From: Sorex araneus | Lineage: Eukaryota > Chordata > Mammalia > Eulipotyphla > Soricidae | Reading direction: 5' to 3' | DNA length: 64,000 nucleotides | Assembly (NCBI RefSeq): GCF_027595985.1 | Contig: NC_073305.1 | Coordinates: 23,120,028 to 23,184,027, forward strand | Shown: positions 53,717-63,778 of the stretch, piece by piece | Position numbering within the stretch: position 1 is the stretch's first letter | Layout of the letters: each line of letters opens with the position of its first letter | Program-made: the position numbers and the translations under genes | The notes under the pieces: model-generated | Databases searched by the model: none | What the model saw: only the letters and a program-made list of their open reading frames with translations | What the model was told of the DNA's origin: nothing

Positions 53717-54124
53717 GTTTTTTCCCCTTGTCTTTTTGAGAAGGAAAACCAAGAATATTATATCAAAACCACAAGTATCATATTTAATTCATAAATTATT
53801 TGAAGAATTCTGGTGAATTAAAACTTTAATATTGGTATGTGGTTCTCTGCACAACCTACAGAAATAACTCATCAAATTAAAGTTTCATTATAGCTTGTAC
53901 TAGTCCTGTGCCAAAAGGATTTAGGAAAGAAGGGAGAGTTAGTGTCTGCTTCCTGTGTAGCATCTTCCCAGCTGCTGTTTTGTGATCTAGTTGTAGCATA
54001 AATGGGATATGTATTTCAGGGAAAAGAGTGTGTGTGGGGGGGGGAGGGGAGAGGAGAGGAGTGGAGAGGAGAGGAGAGATTGGAGTATGTATTTCACAGG
54101 GAGAGGGGTGTTTGTGTTTCGAGG
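53717..54124. other. Single-copy DNA with a (GGAGA)n tract
   Basis: A purine-only tract of GGAGA/GAGGA words at 54040-54080 follows a G-rich run. Otherwise unique. Confidence 0.5.
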
Positions 54125-54350
54125 TTTTTGGTTTTGTGGTTTGGGCCATACCCAGTGACATATGTATGTCATGGTGACATACAGCAAGCATAGTGTGGTC
54201 AGGAATCGTGTAGTATTGGGTATCAAACTTAGGGCTACTGGGGGCAAGGTTTATGTCATCTTTCCCAGGACAGAGAAAAAAATAGTATAGGAGTCAATGT
54301 GTTTGCCTTGCATCCCATCAGCCCTAATCCCTGATACTTCATATCTGTTG
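54125..54350. repeat. Two SOR relics, reversed then forward
   Basis: 54125-54270: TTTGGGCCATACCCAGTGAC, reversed and with a CATATGTATGTCATGGTGACATA inserted palindromic word. 54285-54350: GTCAATGTGTTTGCCTTGC, forward head fragment. Confidence 0.5.
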
Positions 54351-54649
54351 CTAAGAATATTTAAAGTGATAACATAAATTTGGGAAAGTAAGTGCTACAT
54401 TATTAAAAAAATACGTTTCTCAGTGAACTTCTGAATTTTTACCTATATTTCAAGCACACGTTAAATATCCTGTTATACTGGATTGGGGGAATGTGTCAAG
54501 CACTACTAGTGGGGGGGGGTAGTGATTTTACAATAGTGAGGTTCTGAAAACTGCTGGTAAAAGGCCTCTGTTGTTACTTCTCCGAAAGAGGGCTATTGTC
54601 TTTCTAAAATTACTTCAGAAATTTTAAAGTCAAAAGGGAACCTAGATCT

Positions 54650-54905
54650 AGTTCGATGACTCTCTTACAAATGAGAATACTCATGTAGGTTCGTGATTGA
54701 ACTTCGCTAAGATGGCACCACTGAGGACCAGTTAACCCATCTGCGATTAAGACACCATCCTGTGATTTCTACCCAGGTACCAGTAAGTGACGCAGGACAA
54801 ACACAATCATGTCCATGTCCGGAATGCTTTGTTCAGCAAACATTCTTTGATAGGTTTTATGCTGCCTTTGTGCCAAGTGCTAGGATTACTCAATGAAAAA
54901 AAATA
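54650..54905 (-). repeat. MIR-like and L2 relics
   Basis: 54650-54790 has weak reversed MIR-like words (ACAAATGAGAATACTC). 54820-54905 has TTCAGCAAACATTCTTTG, TGTGCCAAGTGCTAGG, typical of the reversed L2 end. Confidence 0.5.
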
Positions 54906-55219
54906 AAGAAAGCCCTTATCACTCAGTTCGCAATCTAATGAGAAAGATGATTTCGAAAAAAGATCTGTGAAGGAGTTACATGCTTGGCATATTTAACTAG
55001 TTTTGGAATTAGATTAAGTATGTAAGCATTTAGATCAGGTTCTTGACATAGTAAACATTGAAAATATGGTAGTTATTATTGCTAAAGCATTGCTTTTTTA
55101 AAGACTATATACTATTCTCCCTACCCATTGTTTTATAAGAAAAGGAAATTGAAGCAGAATAAAGTTAAACCTTGCCTTGTGATCATGCTTTACATAGCTA
55201 AGAAAGATTGTGAGCTGAG

Positions 55220-55310
55220 AATCAGAGAGATACAGTACAGGGGTTAGAGTCTTGCACCGAATCTAATGTTATTGTTGATGTAACTGGGTTTAAATCTGCC
55301 TTATTGAAGT
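55220..55310 (+). repeat. SOR-like head relic
   Basis: ATCAGAGAGATACAGTACAGGGG and AACTGGGTTTAAATC; body absent. Confidence 0.45.
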
Positions 55311-55399
55311 TGTGTACCATCAACCAACCTTTAGGTTAGAAACCAACCACGTGACAGTGGTCCCTAAGAACTCTGCAAAGATGAGTCATCTATCAATGC

Positions 55400-55566
55400 C
55401 TTTTTTTTTTCTTTTTGGGTCACACCTGACGATGCACAGGGGTTGCTCACACACTCAGGGATTACTCCTGGCAGTGCTCGAGGACCATATGGAATGCCGG
55501 GAATCGAACCTGGGTTGGCTGCGTGCAAGGCGAACACCCTACCCGTTGTGCTATCGCTCCAGCCCC
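55400..55566 (-). repeat. SOR SINE, young
   Basis: T10 CTTTTTGGGTCACACCTG to TATCGCTCCAGCCCC. TATCAATGC and TATCAGTAC at the two sides are a likely diverged duplication. Confidence 0.93.
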
Positions 55567-55689
55567 TATCAGTACTTTCTTAAACAATCTCCCACTAAGT
55601 AGATGTTATGACAGTATCCTTTTAATTTGTCCCAAGTAGCTTTTATTGTCTTTTGTTTATTCCTGTCACACTTCCCTTTGTTTAAATCC

Positions 55690-55920
55690 TTATGATGATC
55701 AATGGTTACACAGACTTGGTTGTAGTACTCACGAGAGGTGGCACTCATAAGTCGTGGTGCTTCCATTCACTTGTGGTGCACCAGAGGTTGTATACTTTCT
55801 CATGGCACTGAGAATCCCAAACAGTAGAGATGCCACAGTTGCTTTTGGGACATTGCCAGGGATTGAACTCCTACCGTCTCATCAACCTTAGGCTTGCAAG
55901 ACAGGTACTTAAACAATCAT
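55690..55920 (-). repeat. Third tRNA-SINE-like repeat
   Basis: GGTTGTAGTACTCACGAG, GAGAATCCCAAACAGTAGAG, GGGATTGAACTCC, GCAAGACAGGTACTTAAAC. The best preserved copy together with 31210. Confidence 0.6.
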
Positions 55921-55959
55921 CTTTGGAGAAGGGGTGTCATTCTGTGATTCTTAGCCATC

Positions 55960-56117
55960 CACTCTGGAGATTCAATACAAGGGCCTTGTTGTGCTGGGAA
56001 TGAACCAGGCCACCCCAGCAGTGCCCAGGGAGCATGGGGTGTCATCAAGGATAGACCCAGGGTTGGCTGGATGCAAGTCATACACCTTAACACCCGTGCT
56101 ATCTCTCCAGGTCCCTA
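55960..56117 (-). repeat. SOR SINE, degenerate
   Basis: GCCCAGGGAGCATGGGG, ATAGACCCAGGGTTGGC, GCTATCTCTCCAGGTCC; reversed. Confidence 0.7.
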
Positions 56118-56134
56118 AACTTTTTACTCAGTGA

Positions 56135-56318
56135 TCTTATTAGTTTGTTGTTTTGTGGCTATACCCCACAGTGCTAAAAGGTTTCCTCCTGGCTCTGAAC
56201 TGAGGGATCATTCATTCCTGGCAAGCTTAGGGAACCATTTGGGATACCAGGGATCAAACTCAGGTGGGCCACATAGAAGGCAAGCACGTTACTCACTGTG
56301 CTATTGGTCCAGCTCTCA
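56135..56318 (-). repeat. SOR SINE, diverged
   Basis: TTGTGGCTATACCCCAC, ACCAGGGATCAAACTCAGG, GCTATTGGTCCAGCTC; reversed. Confidence 0.78.
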
Positions 56319-56571
56319 GGTGTCATCTAAAGAGATTGAAGAAATAAAATTCCTACGTTTCCCACAGTTTATTACTGTCGTGTGGTTTTAGGATAAACAG
56401 TTTCTTCTCACTTGACAGAGACTGGCATCTCTCACAACCAAATGTGTCAGCAGTTAATTCTATTTTTCAAAGGGGAAAATCTTTAATTTGCTTTTATTTA
56501 TTGAAACATTTTTTACTGGACATAGAAGTCTTTGGTGACTTTTTGTTTTAGTATTTCAAGATGCTCAGCTG

Positions 56572-56703
56572 GGGGCTGGAGTGATAGCACAGCGGGTAGG
56601 GCGTTTGCCTTGCATACGGCCAATCCGGGTTTGATTCCCAGCATCCCATATGGTCCCCTGCATCACCGGGTGTGACCCGAAAAGCCAAAAAAAAAAAAGA
56701 TAC
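56572..56703 (+). repeat. SOR SINE with microhomology deletion and TSD
   Basis: Head and box B are near consensus, then TGGTCCCCTG joins directly to CATCACCGGGTGTGACC. The roughly 50-bp body between two CCCCTG words is missing. TGCTCAGCTG flanks the copy (56562-56571 and 56704-56713). Confidence 0.92.
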
Positions 56704-56761
56704 TGCTCAGCTGCCTTCTGACTTGTTGCATTTTATGTATAAGAAGTCAGCTACTGTCCTT

Positions 56762-57125
56762 TGGAGGTTGGGGGCACACTGAAAGGTACTCAGAGGTGAC
56801 CCCAGGTGGTACCAGTGATTTGAACTGGGTTCTGCAGTATGCAGAGTAAGTGCCTTACATCCTGTATGCTCTGGTCTCTGAGCCTCTGCCATTATTACCC
56901 TTATCATTTGCATAATACTGATTATCATATGTCTGTATGATCTTTTTTCTCAGACTCTTTTAGATTTGTTTTATTTGATTTCATATAATTTTATTTATGA
57001 GTTTGTACCTGGTGGTACTGAGGCCACTCCTGGCTCTGTGCTTGCGGCTTTATCCTTAGCGGTGCTTAGGAAACCAAGCAGCATCGAGGTTCAAACCTGT
57101 GCCTTCTTCCTGCCCATTGGGCTCT
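56762..57125 (-). repeat. Two degenerate SOR copies
   Basis: 56762-56880 (GGTACTCAGAGGTGACCCC, TTTGAACTGGGTTCTGC) and 57000-57125 (GGCCACTCCTGGCTCTGTGC, GAGGTTCAAACCTG). Both reversed. Confidence 0.65.
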
Positions 57126-57179
57126 CAACTATCTAAAATGAAGTCACACAGTTTGTATGTGATCTTTGTGTGATTTTCT

Positions 57180-57960
57180 TAATGTTTCTTGTACTTGGGG
57201 TTGCTATTTTTTATCTATGAGCTAGTATTTTTTCATCAGATTTGAAAAATTTTGGCCATTTTCTCACATTTTTTATTTCTGCTTCCCACCCTTTGGTTAT
57301 GCTGTTTGAAGTTTCATAGCTCATTGATGAAAAGCTTTATATTCTGTTTCATTTTGAATAATTTCTATTGCTGAGTTTTCAAGTTTATTCATCCTTTCTT
57401 TTGCAGTATAAAACATACTATTATGGGCTGGAGCGATAGTACAGCAGGTAGGATGTTTGCCTTGCATGCAGCCGACCTGAGTTCAATTCCCTGGCACCCC
57501 ATGTGGTCCCCCAAGCACTGCCAGGAATAATTCCTGAGTGCAGAGCCAGCAGTAACCCCTGTACATTGCTGGGTATGACCCAAACCCAAATAGCAAAAAA
57601 AAAAACCCTCAAAAAACTATTGACTCATTCATTGTACTTTCCGTCTCAGAATGTTTTAAAAACAGTAAACATATTTGATTTGGGTCTGTTTTGTCATTTC
57701 CGTGACTTCAGCTAACACATTCAGCATTTGTTACTCTAAGCGCACATTTAACAGATTTACTGTTTTGTCTTCTTATCTGTGGCCCTCCTTGATGCTGCGT
57801 TTGTTTGACTTATTTTTTCCTTATGTTTTCAAATGCCTTTTTTAATTTGATCTTTTTTTATTGAATGACAGGCAGTGTAAATGTTACTGTTCGGGTGTAA
57901 ATTTTACTGTTTGGGTACTGGATATGTTTGAGCTTTGTTCAAGTGTGTAGTAAAATTTTT
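57180..57960. mobile_element. Ancient L1M 3'-region fragment, split by a SOR
   Basis: TCATCAGATTTGAAAAATTTTGGCC, TCATTTTGAATAATTTCTATTGC, TTTGCAGTATAAAAC, GAATGACAGGCAGTGTAAATG and GGTACTGGATATGTTTGAGC follow a familiar old L1 3' region in order. The SOR copy at 57425 interrupts it. Confidence 0.55.
57425..57604 (+). repeat. SOR SINE inside the L1 relic
   Basis: GGGCTGGAGCGATAGTACAGC to GGGTATGACCCAAACCC, A-tail; forward. Confidence 0.93.
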
Positions 57961-57974
57961 GGAAAATAGTCTGC

Positions 57975-58435
57975 CCCCCCCCTTTTTTTTTTTTTTAATG
58001 AATCACCATGAGATAGTTTCAGACTTACAAACTTTCCTGGTTACGTTTCAGTCATACAATGCTGAGTACCCATCCCTCCCATCCAGGCTGGCCCATTCTC
58101 CACCATAGTCTACCTTTTTGACACTTGCATTTAAGCCTCGTTAAGTGTGATTAAAACATAATAATTCTCCTCTGATGAGGCTGTATTATACCCAGTAACC
58201 TAGAAATACTGGCCATCTTCACCCTGGGGAAATTCCAGGGGAGTATTCCCCCTTTTCCCTCTGGGTGCTCTTTCCCTGTGTGTACAGGTTAGTCCTTGAC
58301 CACGTTCTTCTCTTCATTGATTGCTTCATTGCATTTTTCTCTTTCCTAGTACTGGGGGATTTACCTCTTCTTCTTTTTCCCAGCCCCTGGAGATAAATTA
58401 GAGGTTTTAGCCATTCTGGGTTGTTGGTTTTTTTG
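57975..58435 (-). repeat. LINE-tail retroposon
   Basis: C-run and T15, then AATGAATCACCATGAGATAG, GTTTCAGTCATACAATGC; the reversed 3' end of the family at 8947. The inner part (from 58110) shows a different body from the other copies. Confidence 0.6.
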
Positions 58436-58601
58436 GTGTTTAAAGATTTTACTAATGTTTGGTGTTTTTTTTTTTTTTTTTTACTTGCTCAGGAATCATT
58501 ACCCATCTTACATGGTATCCAGTGTCTAGAAACTAGATGTATATGTCATTTTTACTTAATATTTTTACTCCTGCTTTTATGTACTTAAGATTAGATGTGC
58601 T

Positions 58602-58749
58602 GGGGGCTGAAGCAATGGTACAGTGGGTAGGACGATTGCTATACATGCATCTGGCCCAGTTTCAATCCCCAGGACCTTGTATTGTCTCCTGAGGCAGAGC
58701 CAGGAGTAAGCACTGAGCACAGCCACATGTGGCCCCCCAAAACAGAACA
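58602..58749 (+). repeat. SOR SINE with 15-bp TSD, internally shortened
   Basis: GGGGGCTGAAGCAATGGTACAG to TGTGGCCCCCCAAAAC. AAGATTAGATGTGCT flanks it exactly (58587-58601 and 58750-58764). About 25 bp are missing between CTCCTGAG and GCAGAGCC. Confidence 0.93.
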
Positions 58750-58964
58750 AAGATTAGATGTGCTTAAGTATAATCTCTAACATATTAGTCAAGCTATATT
58801 TAAAACAAAATATGTTACTGTGTTCCAATTATAGTAGGATTAATGGCTGTTTTGCTATAAATTACATTTCTAATGGATTTGTAAATTAAATACTCTTGAG
58901 TGTAATAGTGAGGACATGTAGATGTTATACATTCATCTCTTACTCTCTTTTTTATTTTATTCAT

Positions 58965-59133
58965 AAGCTTTTTGGGGCAACACCTGGTGGTGGTGCTCTG
59001 GGGTTACTCCTAGCTCTGCACTTAGAAATCATTCCTGGCATTGCTCAGAGAACCATATAGGATTCTGGGGATCAAACCTGGGTTGGCCATGTGCAAAGCA
59101 AGTTCCCTACTGCTATACTATAGCTCCGGCCCC
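58965..59133 (-). repeat. SOR SINE, diverged
   Basis: CTTTTTGGGGCAACACCTGG to CTATAGCTCCGGCCCC; reversed, with a GGTGGT insertion near its left end. Confidence 0.85.
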
Positions 59134-59139
59134 TCTTTT

Positions 59140-59289
59140 TTTGTCACTTGTCATCCCACTGCTCATCAATTTGCACTCAGGAATTACTCCTGGCGGTACT
59201 TGGGACCATATGGGATGCTGGGATTCGAACCCTGGTCAGCCGTGTGCAAGGCAAACGCCCTACCTGCTGTGCTATCACTCCAGCCCCTC
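59140..59289 (-). repeat. Chimera of RTE-type tail and SOR head
   Basis: On the + strand, GTCACTTGTCATCCCACTGC and TCATCAATTTG (the RTE tail) pass without a gap into CACTCAGGAATTACTCC (middle of SOR) and on to the SOR head CTATCACTCCAGCCCC. The SOR poly-A half is absent. To the right the RTE coding relic follows. Confidence 0.75.
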
Positions 59290-59570
59290 ATTTAGGGTCT
59301 TGATGAAGAAGTCTGACATCTCGTAGGAGGGTGGCCACGTGTTCTTTTTACGTCCTGTGGAATCCAGTTGGTGACAGCTCTAGTCCATTGGTCATCTCCA
59401 AATCGCATTACGTGTCCGGCCCATCTGATTCTTGACGCCTTGGCAAACGAGACAGCTCTGAATTCCTTCTTTCACTTGAATGAAACGTGATAGTCCAAGC
59501 ATAGTTTTTTCGATTCCTCTTTGGGAGACCCTAATAGCGTTCTTATCCTGTTTTGTAGGCCCTCTTTTAA
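59290..59570 (-). pseudogene. RTE-clade LINE, C-terminal coding relic
   Basis: Minus-strand translation gives RVSQRGIEKTMLGLSRF, then after a frame change RWAGHVMRFGDDQWTRAV, then ending TRGHPPTR followed by a further shift. The RWAGHV...W motif near the protein end is typical of RTE-type reverse transcriptase proteins. At least two frameshifts and a short deletion are visible, so it is dead. The catalytic reverse transcriptase part is absent. This is not L1. Confidence 0.8.
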
Positions 59571-59899
59571 TTTTCACAGTCTACTTTTTCTAAGCCAGTG
59601 CTATTCAGTTTTGGTGAATTCTACAGCAACATTTGTAGTCATCATTAACAACAACAATAACAGAAAACAGTTACTACCCTTGAGCATAATTCTGTACAGT
59701 ACTGTTCTAACACAAGTATGAGATTCTTTCGGTTGGTGAGTAGATGAGGCCACGTGCTGCTGAGAAGGTCCAGTTTGTGTCATTGTCCTAGATCTTTTCT
59801 GAGTGTGTATGTTTGGGTGTTGGTGATTTGGATTTCCCCTAGCATAAGAGTGAAGGTATTACAGACAGTGGTGAAGTGCAAAACAGAAAAAAGTATTTA
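59571..59899. other. Single-copy intronic DNA
   Basis: Nothing recognised apart from an (AAC)n-like run at 59648-59662. Confidence 0.45.
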
Positions 59900-60059
59900 G
59901 GAGTCAGAGTAATAGTACAGCAGTTAGGGTACTTGCCTTGCACAGGGCCATCCCAGGTTGAATTCCTGGCATCCTCCGTGGTTCCCAGAGCTCCCCCCGC
60001 CCCAGGAGTGATCTCTGGGCGCAGAGCCAGGGATAGGCCCAGATGTGCCCCGCTCAAAG
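59900..60059 (+). repeat. SOR SINE with short TSD
   Basis: GGAGTCAGAGTAATAGTACAGC to GATGTGCCCCGCTCAAAG. AAGTATTTA flanks it (59891-59899 and 60060-60068). Confidence 0.85.
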
Positions 60060-60141
60060 AAGTATTTAAAGATAATTTAGTCATTTTGATATTCTAATGA
60101 TAGCATGGACCAGAAAGTTCATTTACTGTAAAACAATGATT

Positions 60142-60315
60142 TTTTTTTTTCTTTTTGGGTCACACCTGATGATGCTCAGGGTTTGCACTCCTGGCTTTGC
60201 ACTCAGGAATTACTCCTGGCGGTGCTCGGGGGACCATATGGGATGCTGGGAATCGAACCTGAGTCGCCTGCGTGCAAGGCAAACACCCTACCTGCAGTGC
60301 TATCGCTCCAGCCCC
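60142..60315 (-). repeat. SOR SINE, young, TSD
   Basis: CTTTTTGGGTCACACCTG to TATCGCTCCAGCCCC. GTAAAACAATGATT (60128-60141) and GTAAAGCATTGATT (60316-60329) flank it. Confidence 0.94.
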
Positions 60316-60329
60316 GTAAAGCATTGATT

Positions 60330-60745
60330 ATAATTAGAGAAAAGTAAATGAAATGGTGTAGTTTGTAGTAAGTAGTAAATCTCCACTTTAACAGGCTTTT
60401 TGTCAGGATCAGAAAGAGGTTGGTCTACTTCAAGTCCTTAGTTTGAGGTTTTCTGGACTTAATGGATTTGAAAAGATTTTCACCTTGGAATCTTAAATTT
60501 TTTTTACTTTGTTATTTAATACCTCAAGTGAAATAGTGAGGTAAAAGATGTTTCAAACCTCTTTGGGGTGTCTAAATTGAATTAGGCATATCCTTTTGAG
60601 TGAAAAACTTGATAAAAGTTTTTTGACATAAAATCTCATTTATGTAAGTTAAAGTATATTGTTGGACTTTTAAAGTTTTGATCCTTGAAGCATAATACAA
60701 GATTTCAGGCTGTTTTTTAAAAATAAGGGAATAACACTAGTAGAG
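60330..60745. other. Single-copy intronic DNA
   Basis: No repeat or exon recognised. Confidence 0.45.
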
Positions 60746-60749
60746 CACT

Positions 60750-61085
60750 AAATTTTTTTGAATCACTGAGATACAGCTACAGACTTAGAAGTTTCATGGT
60801 TACATTTCAGTCATACAGTGATCGAGCACCCTTCCCTCCACCAGTGCCCATTCTCCACCACCAATGTTCCCAGTATTCCTCCTGCCACCCTTCTCTTCCT
60901 CATTCCACCCCCGCTTCTGTGGCAGGCACATTCCCTCTTTCTCCTTCTGGGTGTTATGGTTTGCAATACAGGTACTAAGAGACCATCGTGTTTGGTCCAG
61001 TCCATAGTCTACTTTCAGCATACTTCTCCCATCCCAAGCGATCCCTCCATCATTTACTTAGTAATCCCTTCCAAGAGCACTAAAT
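60750..61085 (-). repeat. LINE-tail retroposon
   Basis: TTTTTTTGAATCACTGAGATACAG, ACAGTGATCGAGCACC, CCAGTGCCCATTCTCC, then CTGGGTGTTATGGTTTGCAATAC, parallel to the copy at 8947. AAGAGCACTAAAT at the right resembles TAGAGCACTAAAT at the left (60739) and may be the duplicated target. Confidence 0.7.
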
Positions 61086-61149
61086 TGAATAGGCATATTA
61101 CAGTTTAGTTGAACTCTTCTGATAGATCCTCAAAAGCTCAGTTTTCTTT

Positions 61150-61277
61150 CCAGCAGTGCTCAGGGCTTTACTCCTGGCATGGACTTGGGTTCATATGGAG
61201 TGTTGGGGATTGAACCTAGTTCTGCCACATGCAAGGCATAAAAATGCCCTGCCTGCTGCACTATTGCTCTGGCCCCC
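61150..61277 (-). repeat. SOR SINE, shortened
   Basis: AGCAGTGCTCAGGGC, TTGGGGATTGAACCTAG, ACTATTGCTCTGGCCCC; reversed. Confidence 0.75.
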
Positions 61278-62077
61278 AGATTCTAAGATTAAAATTTACC
61301 TGCTCTGGGAAGCTCCCATTCACTCCAGACTAGGGTTTGTTTGGGATGAAGGAGATGGAACATATTCACTTGACTAACACTATGTAATTACAAGCTAAAC
61401 ACCAGACTTACTAACCACAGGATATGCAGTTACTAAAATATTACCTAGCACATAGTACATGTTATATATTTATTGAGTGACATCTGAATTGTGTATGTTA
61501 TTTTGCTAATCATAAAACTGAGAACCACTGACTCATACAGTTCTCTGGAGCACTATTCACACAGCGACCCTACATTTTGTTTTCTTGTGGAAATTTGTTG
61601 TAAAGCTTGATGTTTGCTGCTATTTGAATAGAATTTAATGGCATTTGAATGCAAAACTACATTATTTTTCATACATGACCAACTTCTATTAAACAGTTTA
61701 TAATGATTTGCTTCCTGCGTTCTTCCATGATCACTCTCTTCCAGCCTCCCTAGCCCCACCCAGCTTTCTTTGCTTTATTTTGTTTTAAACCAGCACCTTT
61801 CCATTTTGCCCAGCTCTTCCATGTATTAGCACTCTTTAATAACTATTTGGCAGTGAAAACAACAGTCAGTCCCGACTTTTCTCAAGTCTGTCCAGCCAGC
61901 CTCTCCTGACTGCCCTCAAGAAGTCAAGTGTTTCCAACCAGATATTGGAATTCACTGATATCTCTAAAACCTGATTCTCTTTCTCCTGAGTATTTTGTGT
62001 GTGTGTGCTTTTGACCTTTTTGATTCTATACTTTTTGTTGTTGTTGCTCAAATTACAGAAGTTAGGTTTTCTGGGTT
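61278..62077. other. Single-copy DNA with an L2 trace
   Basis: 61430-61490 (ACCTAGCACATAGTACATG, TTTATTGAGTGAC) is a probable L2 end. The remainder shows nothing recognisable. Confidence 0.45.
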
Positions 62078-62230
62078 TTTTTTTTTTTGGGGGGGGGGCT
62101 TTTAGTGTCACACCCGGCATTGCACAGAGGTTACTCCTGGCTCATGCACTCAGGAATTACTCCTGGCAGTGCTGGGGGACTTGGTGCATGCGTACAGCTC
62201 TGGGGATTGAACTCTGCTTGGACAGCCTGT
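62078..62230 (-). repeat. SOR SINE with T12G9 run
   Basis: GTGTCACACCCGGCATTGC, CAGGAATTACTCCTGGC, then decayed head. The T-run passes into nine to ten G's at its left end. Confidence 0.85.
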
Positions 62231-62484
62231 CTTTGAATGAAGTCAATTCTGAACTGAGGGGATGATAAGGATTTAAGGATACTGGCTCTGTGGTCCACCT
62301 TGCTTGAATCCCACCCTTTGCCTTTTCAGTTATTCTGACAAATTTTTGTGGTTCAAGCTCATTTGAGTTATTTTTCTGCTTTTAGTTTTCAAAAGGTATA
62401 GCTAATAAGATATTGACCTTAAAGATTAATATGCAGACTTTAAAACAAATTAAGACCTATTACATATCTAGAAAAGTAAAATTT

Positions 62485-62645
62485 TTGTTTTTAGGTTTTG
62501 GGCCACATCCAGGTGTGCTTAGTGCTGTGCATTCAGGGCTCACTTCTGGCAGTCACTGGGGACCGTATGGAATGTCGGGGATAGAACTTGGGTCTGCTTA
62601 TACAGGGCAAGTGCCCTACCTGCTGTACTACCACTGTGGGTCCAG
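62485..62645 (-). repeat. SOR SINE, diverged
   Basis: GGTTTTGGGCCACATCCAGG, GGAATGTCGGGGATAGAAC, GTACTACCACTGTGGGTCC; reversed. Confidence 0.8.
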
Positions 62646-62813
62646 GAAAGTAACTTTTATATTTGCTGTGGGTTGAAACAGCAGCTCCTGGGCGCTTCCT
62701 TGTACAGATGCTTTAAAAGTCTTATTAAGGTATGCCTAGGATTGTGATTCTACTTCTTTTGAATACTGAATGAGATAGACCTGAGAGGTATATCATATAT
62801 ATGGTTCTGTTTT

Positions 62814-62986
62814 GTTTGTTTTGCTTTTTGGGTCACACCCGGCGATGCACAGGGGTCACTCCTGGCTCCGCACTTAGGAATCACCCCTGGCGGTGCTCAG
62901 GGGACCATACAGGATGCTGGGAATCAACCCAGGTCGGCTGCGTGCATGGCAAACGCCCTACCCACTGTGCTATCGCTCCAGCCCCT
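62814..62986 (-). repeat. SOR SINE, young, TSD
   Basis: GCTTTTTGGGTCACACCCGG to TATCGCTCCAGCCCC. ATGGTTCTGTTTT and ACGGTTCTATTTT flank it. Confidence 0.93.
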
Positions 62987-63778
62987 ACGGTTCTATTTTT
63001 GATTAACCAAGAAATCACTTTATTGACAGCAAGCAGCAGACTGGAAGATGATGGACTCATGTCCTCAAAAATATCCAACATATTCTTAAATGCTTATAAT
63101 GAAGATGAAGATTATTTATTCTACCAACTTCTTGGTGGTATTTTATGGGAGAATTACATGCATAATAGAAGATTGACATTTACAGAGACAAATTGCTCAG
63201 TGACAGGATTTTCAAATGTAATTTTTATTACTTTAGGATAATAATTTTGTGAGACTAGATTTTAAAATTAAAATGAGATATTTTTAATTTACAGAGCAGT
63301 TTTTTTGGGCATATATTTCATGTAAAAATAGTTCATCGTGTAATGAATGGTGCATTAAAGTATGCTAACACAATCTTCAGACTTAAATAGGAAGGTCTCT
63401 AAAATATCTCATGTGTTTTGGCTCACTGAAGGGATATTAAGCAACTCTCTACAGGAAGCTTGCCCACTATCTGTACTAGTTTATGTTTTCAATACTTAGT
63501 TTTATCAAGTAGGCACATACTTTAATAAATATGATGTACAGTAACATTTATGTTGTTGGATCAGTATAATACCTTTGTTAATTATGTAGCATTTTAGTAT
63601 TAGAAAGATTAAATTTCTCGCCTTAAGTGATATGATTACTTGATTATTAGAAAGTGAACATACAGCTTTAGGTTTTTGTTAATAGCTATTACTGAGATTC
63701 AAGTAAACATTCACTTGTGGAAATTTTTGCATTTGCTTTCTAATAATTTTCTTTCTAATTTAAAAACTGATTTTAAAA
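62987..63778. other. Single-copy intronic DNA with a 70-codon open segment
   Basis: From about 63022 the + frame reads TASSRLEDDGLMSSK...NEDEDYLFYQLLGG... to a stop near 63239, continuous with the SINE frame upstream. No family recognised and no splice donor at the end; AT-rich otherwise. Confidence 0.4.

Noticed and set aside
59392-59577. Minus-strand 61-codon frame as a gene
   Set aside because: It is one frame of the broken RTE LINE relic, with the protein continuing in another frame.
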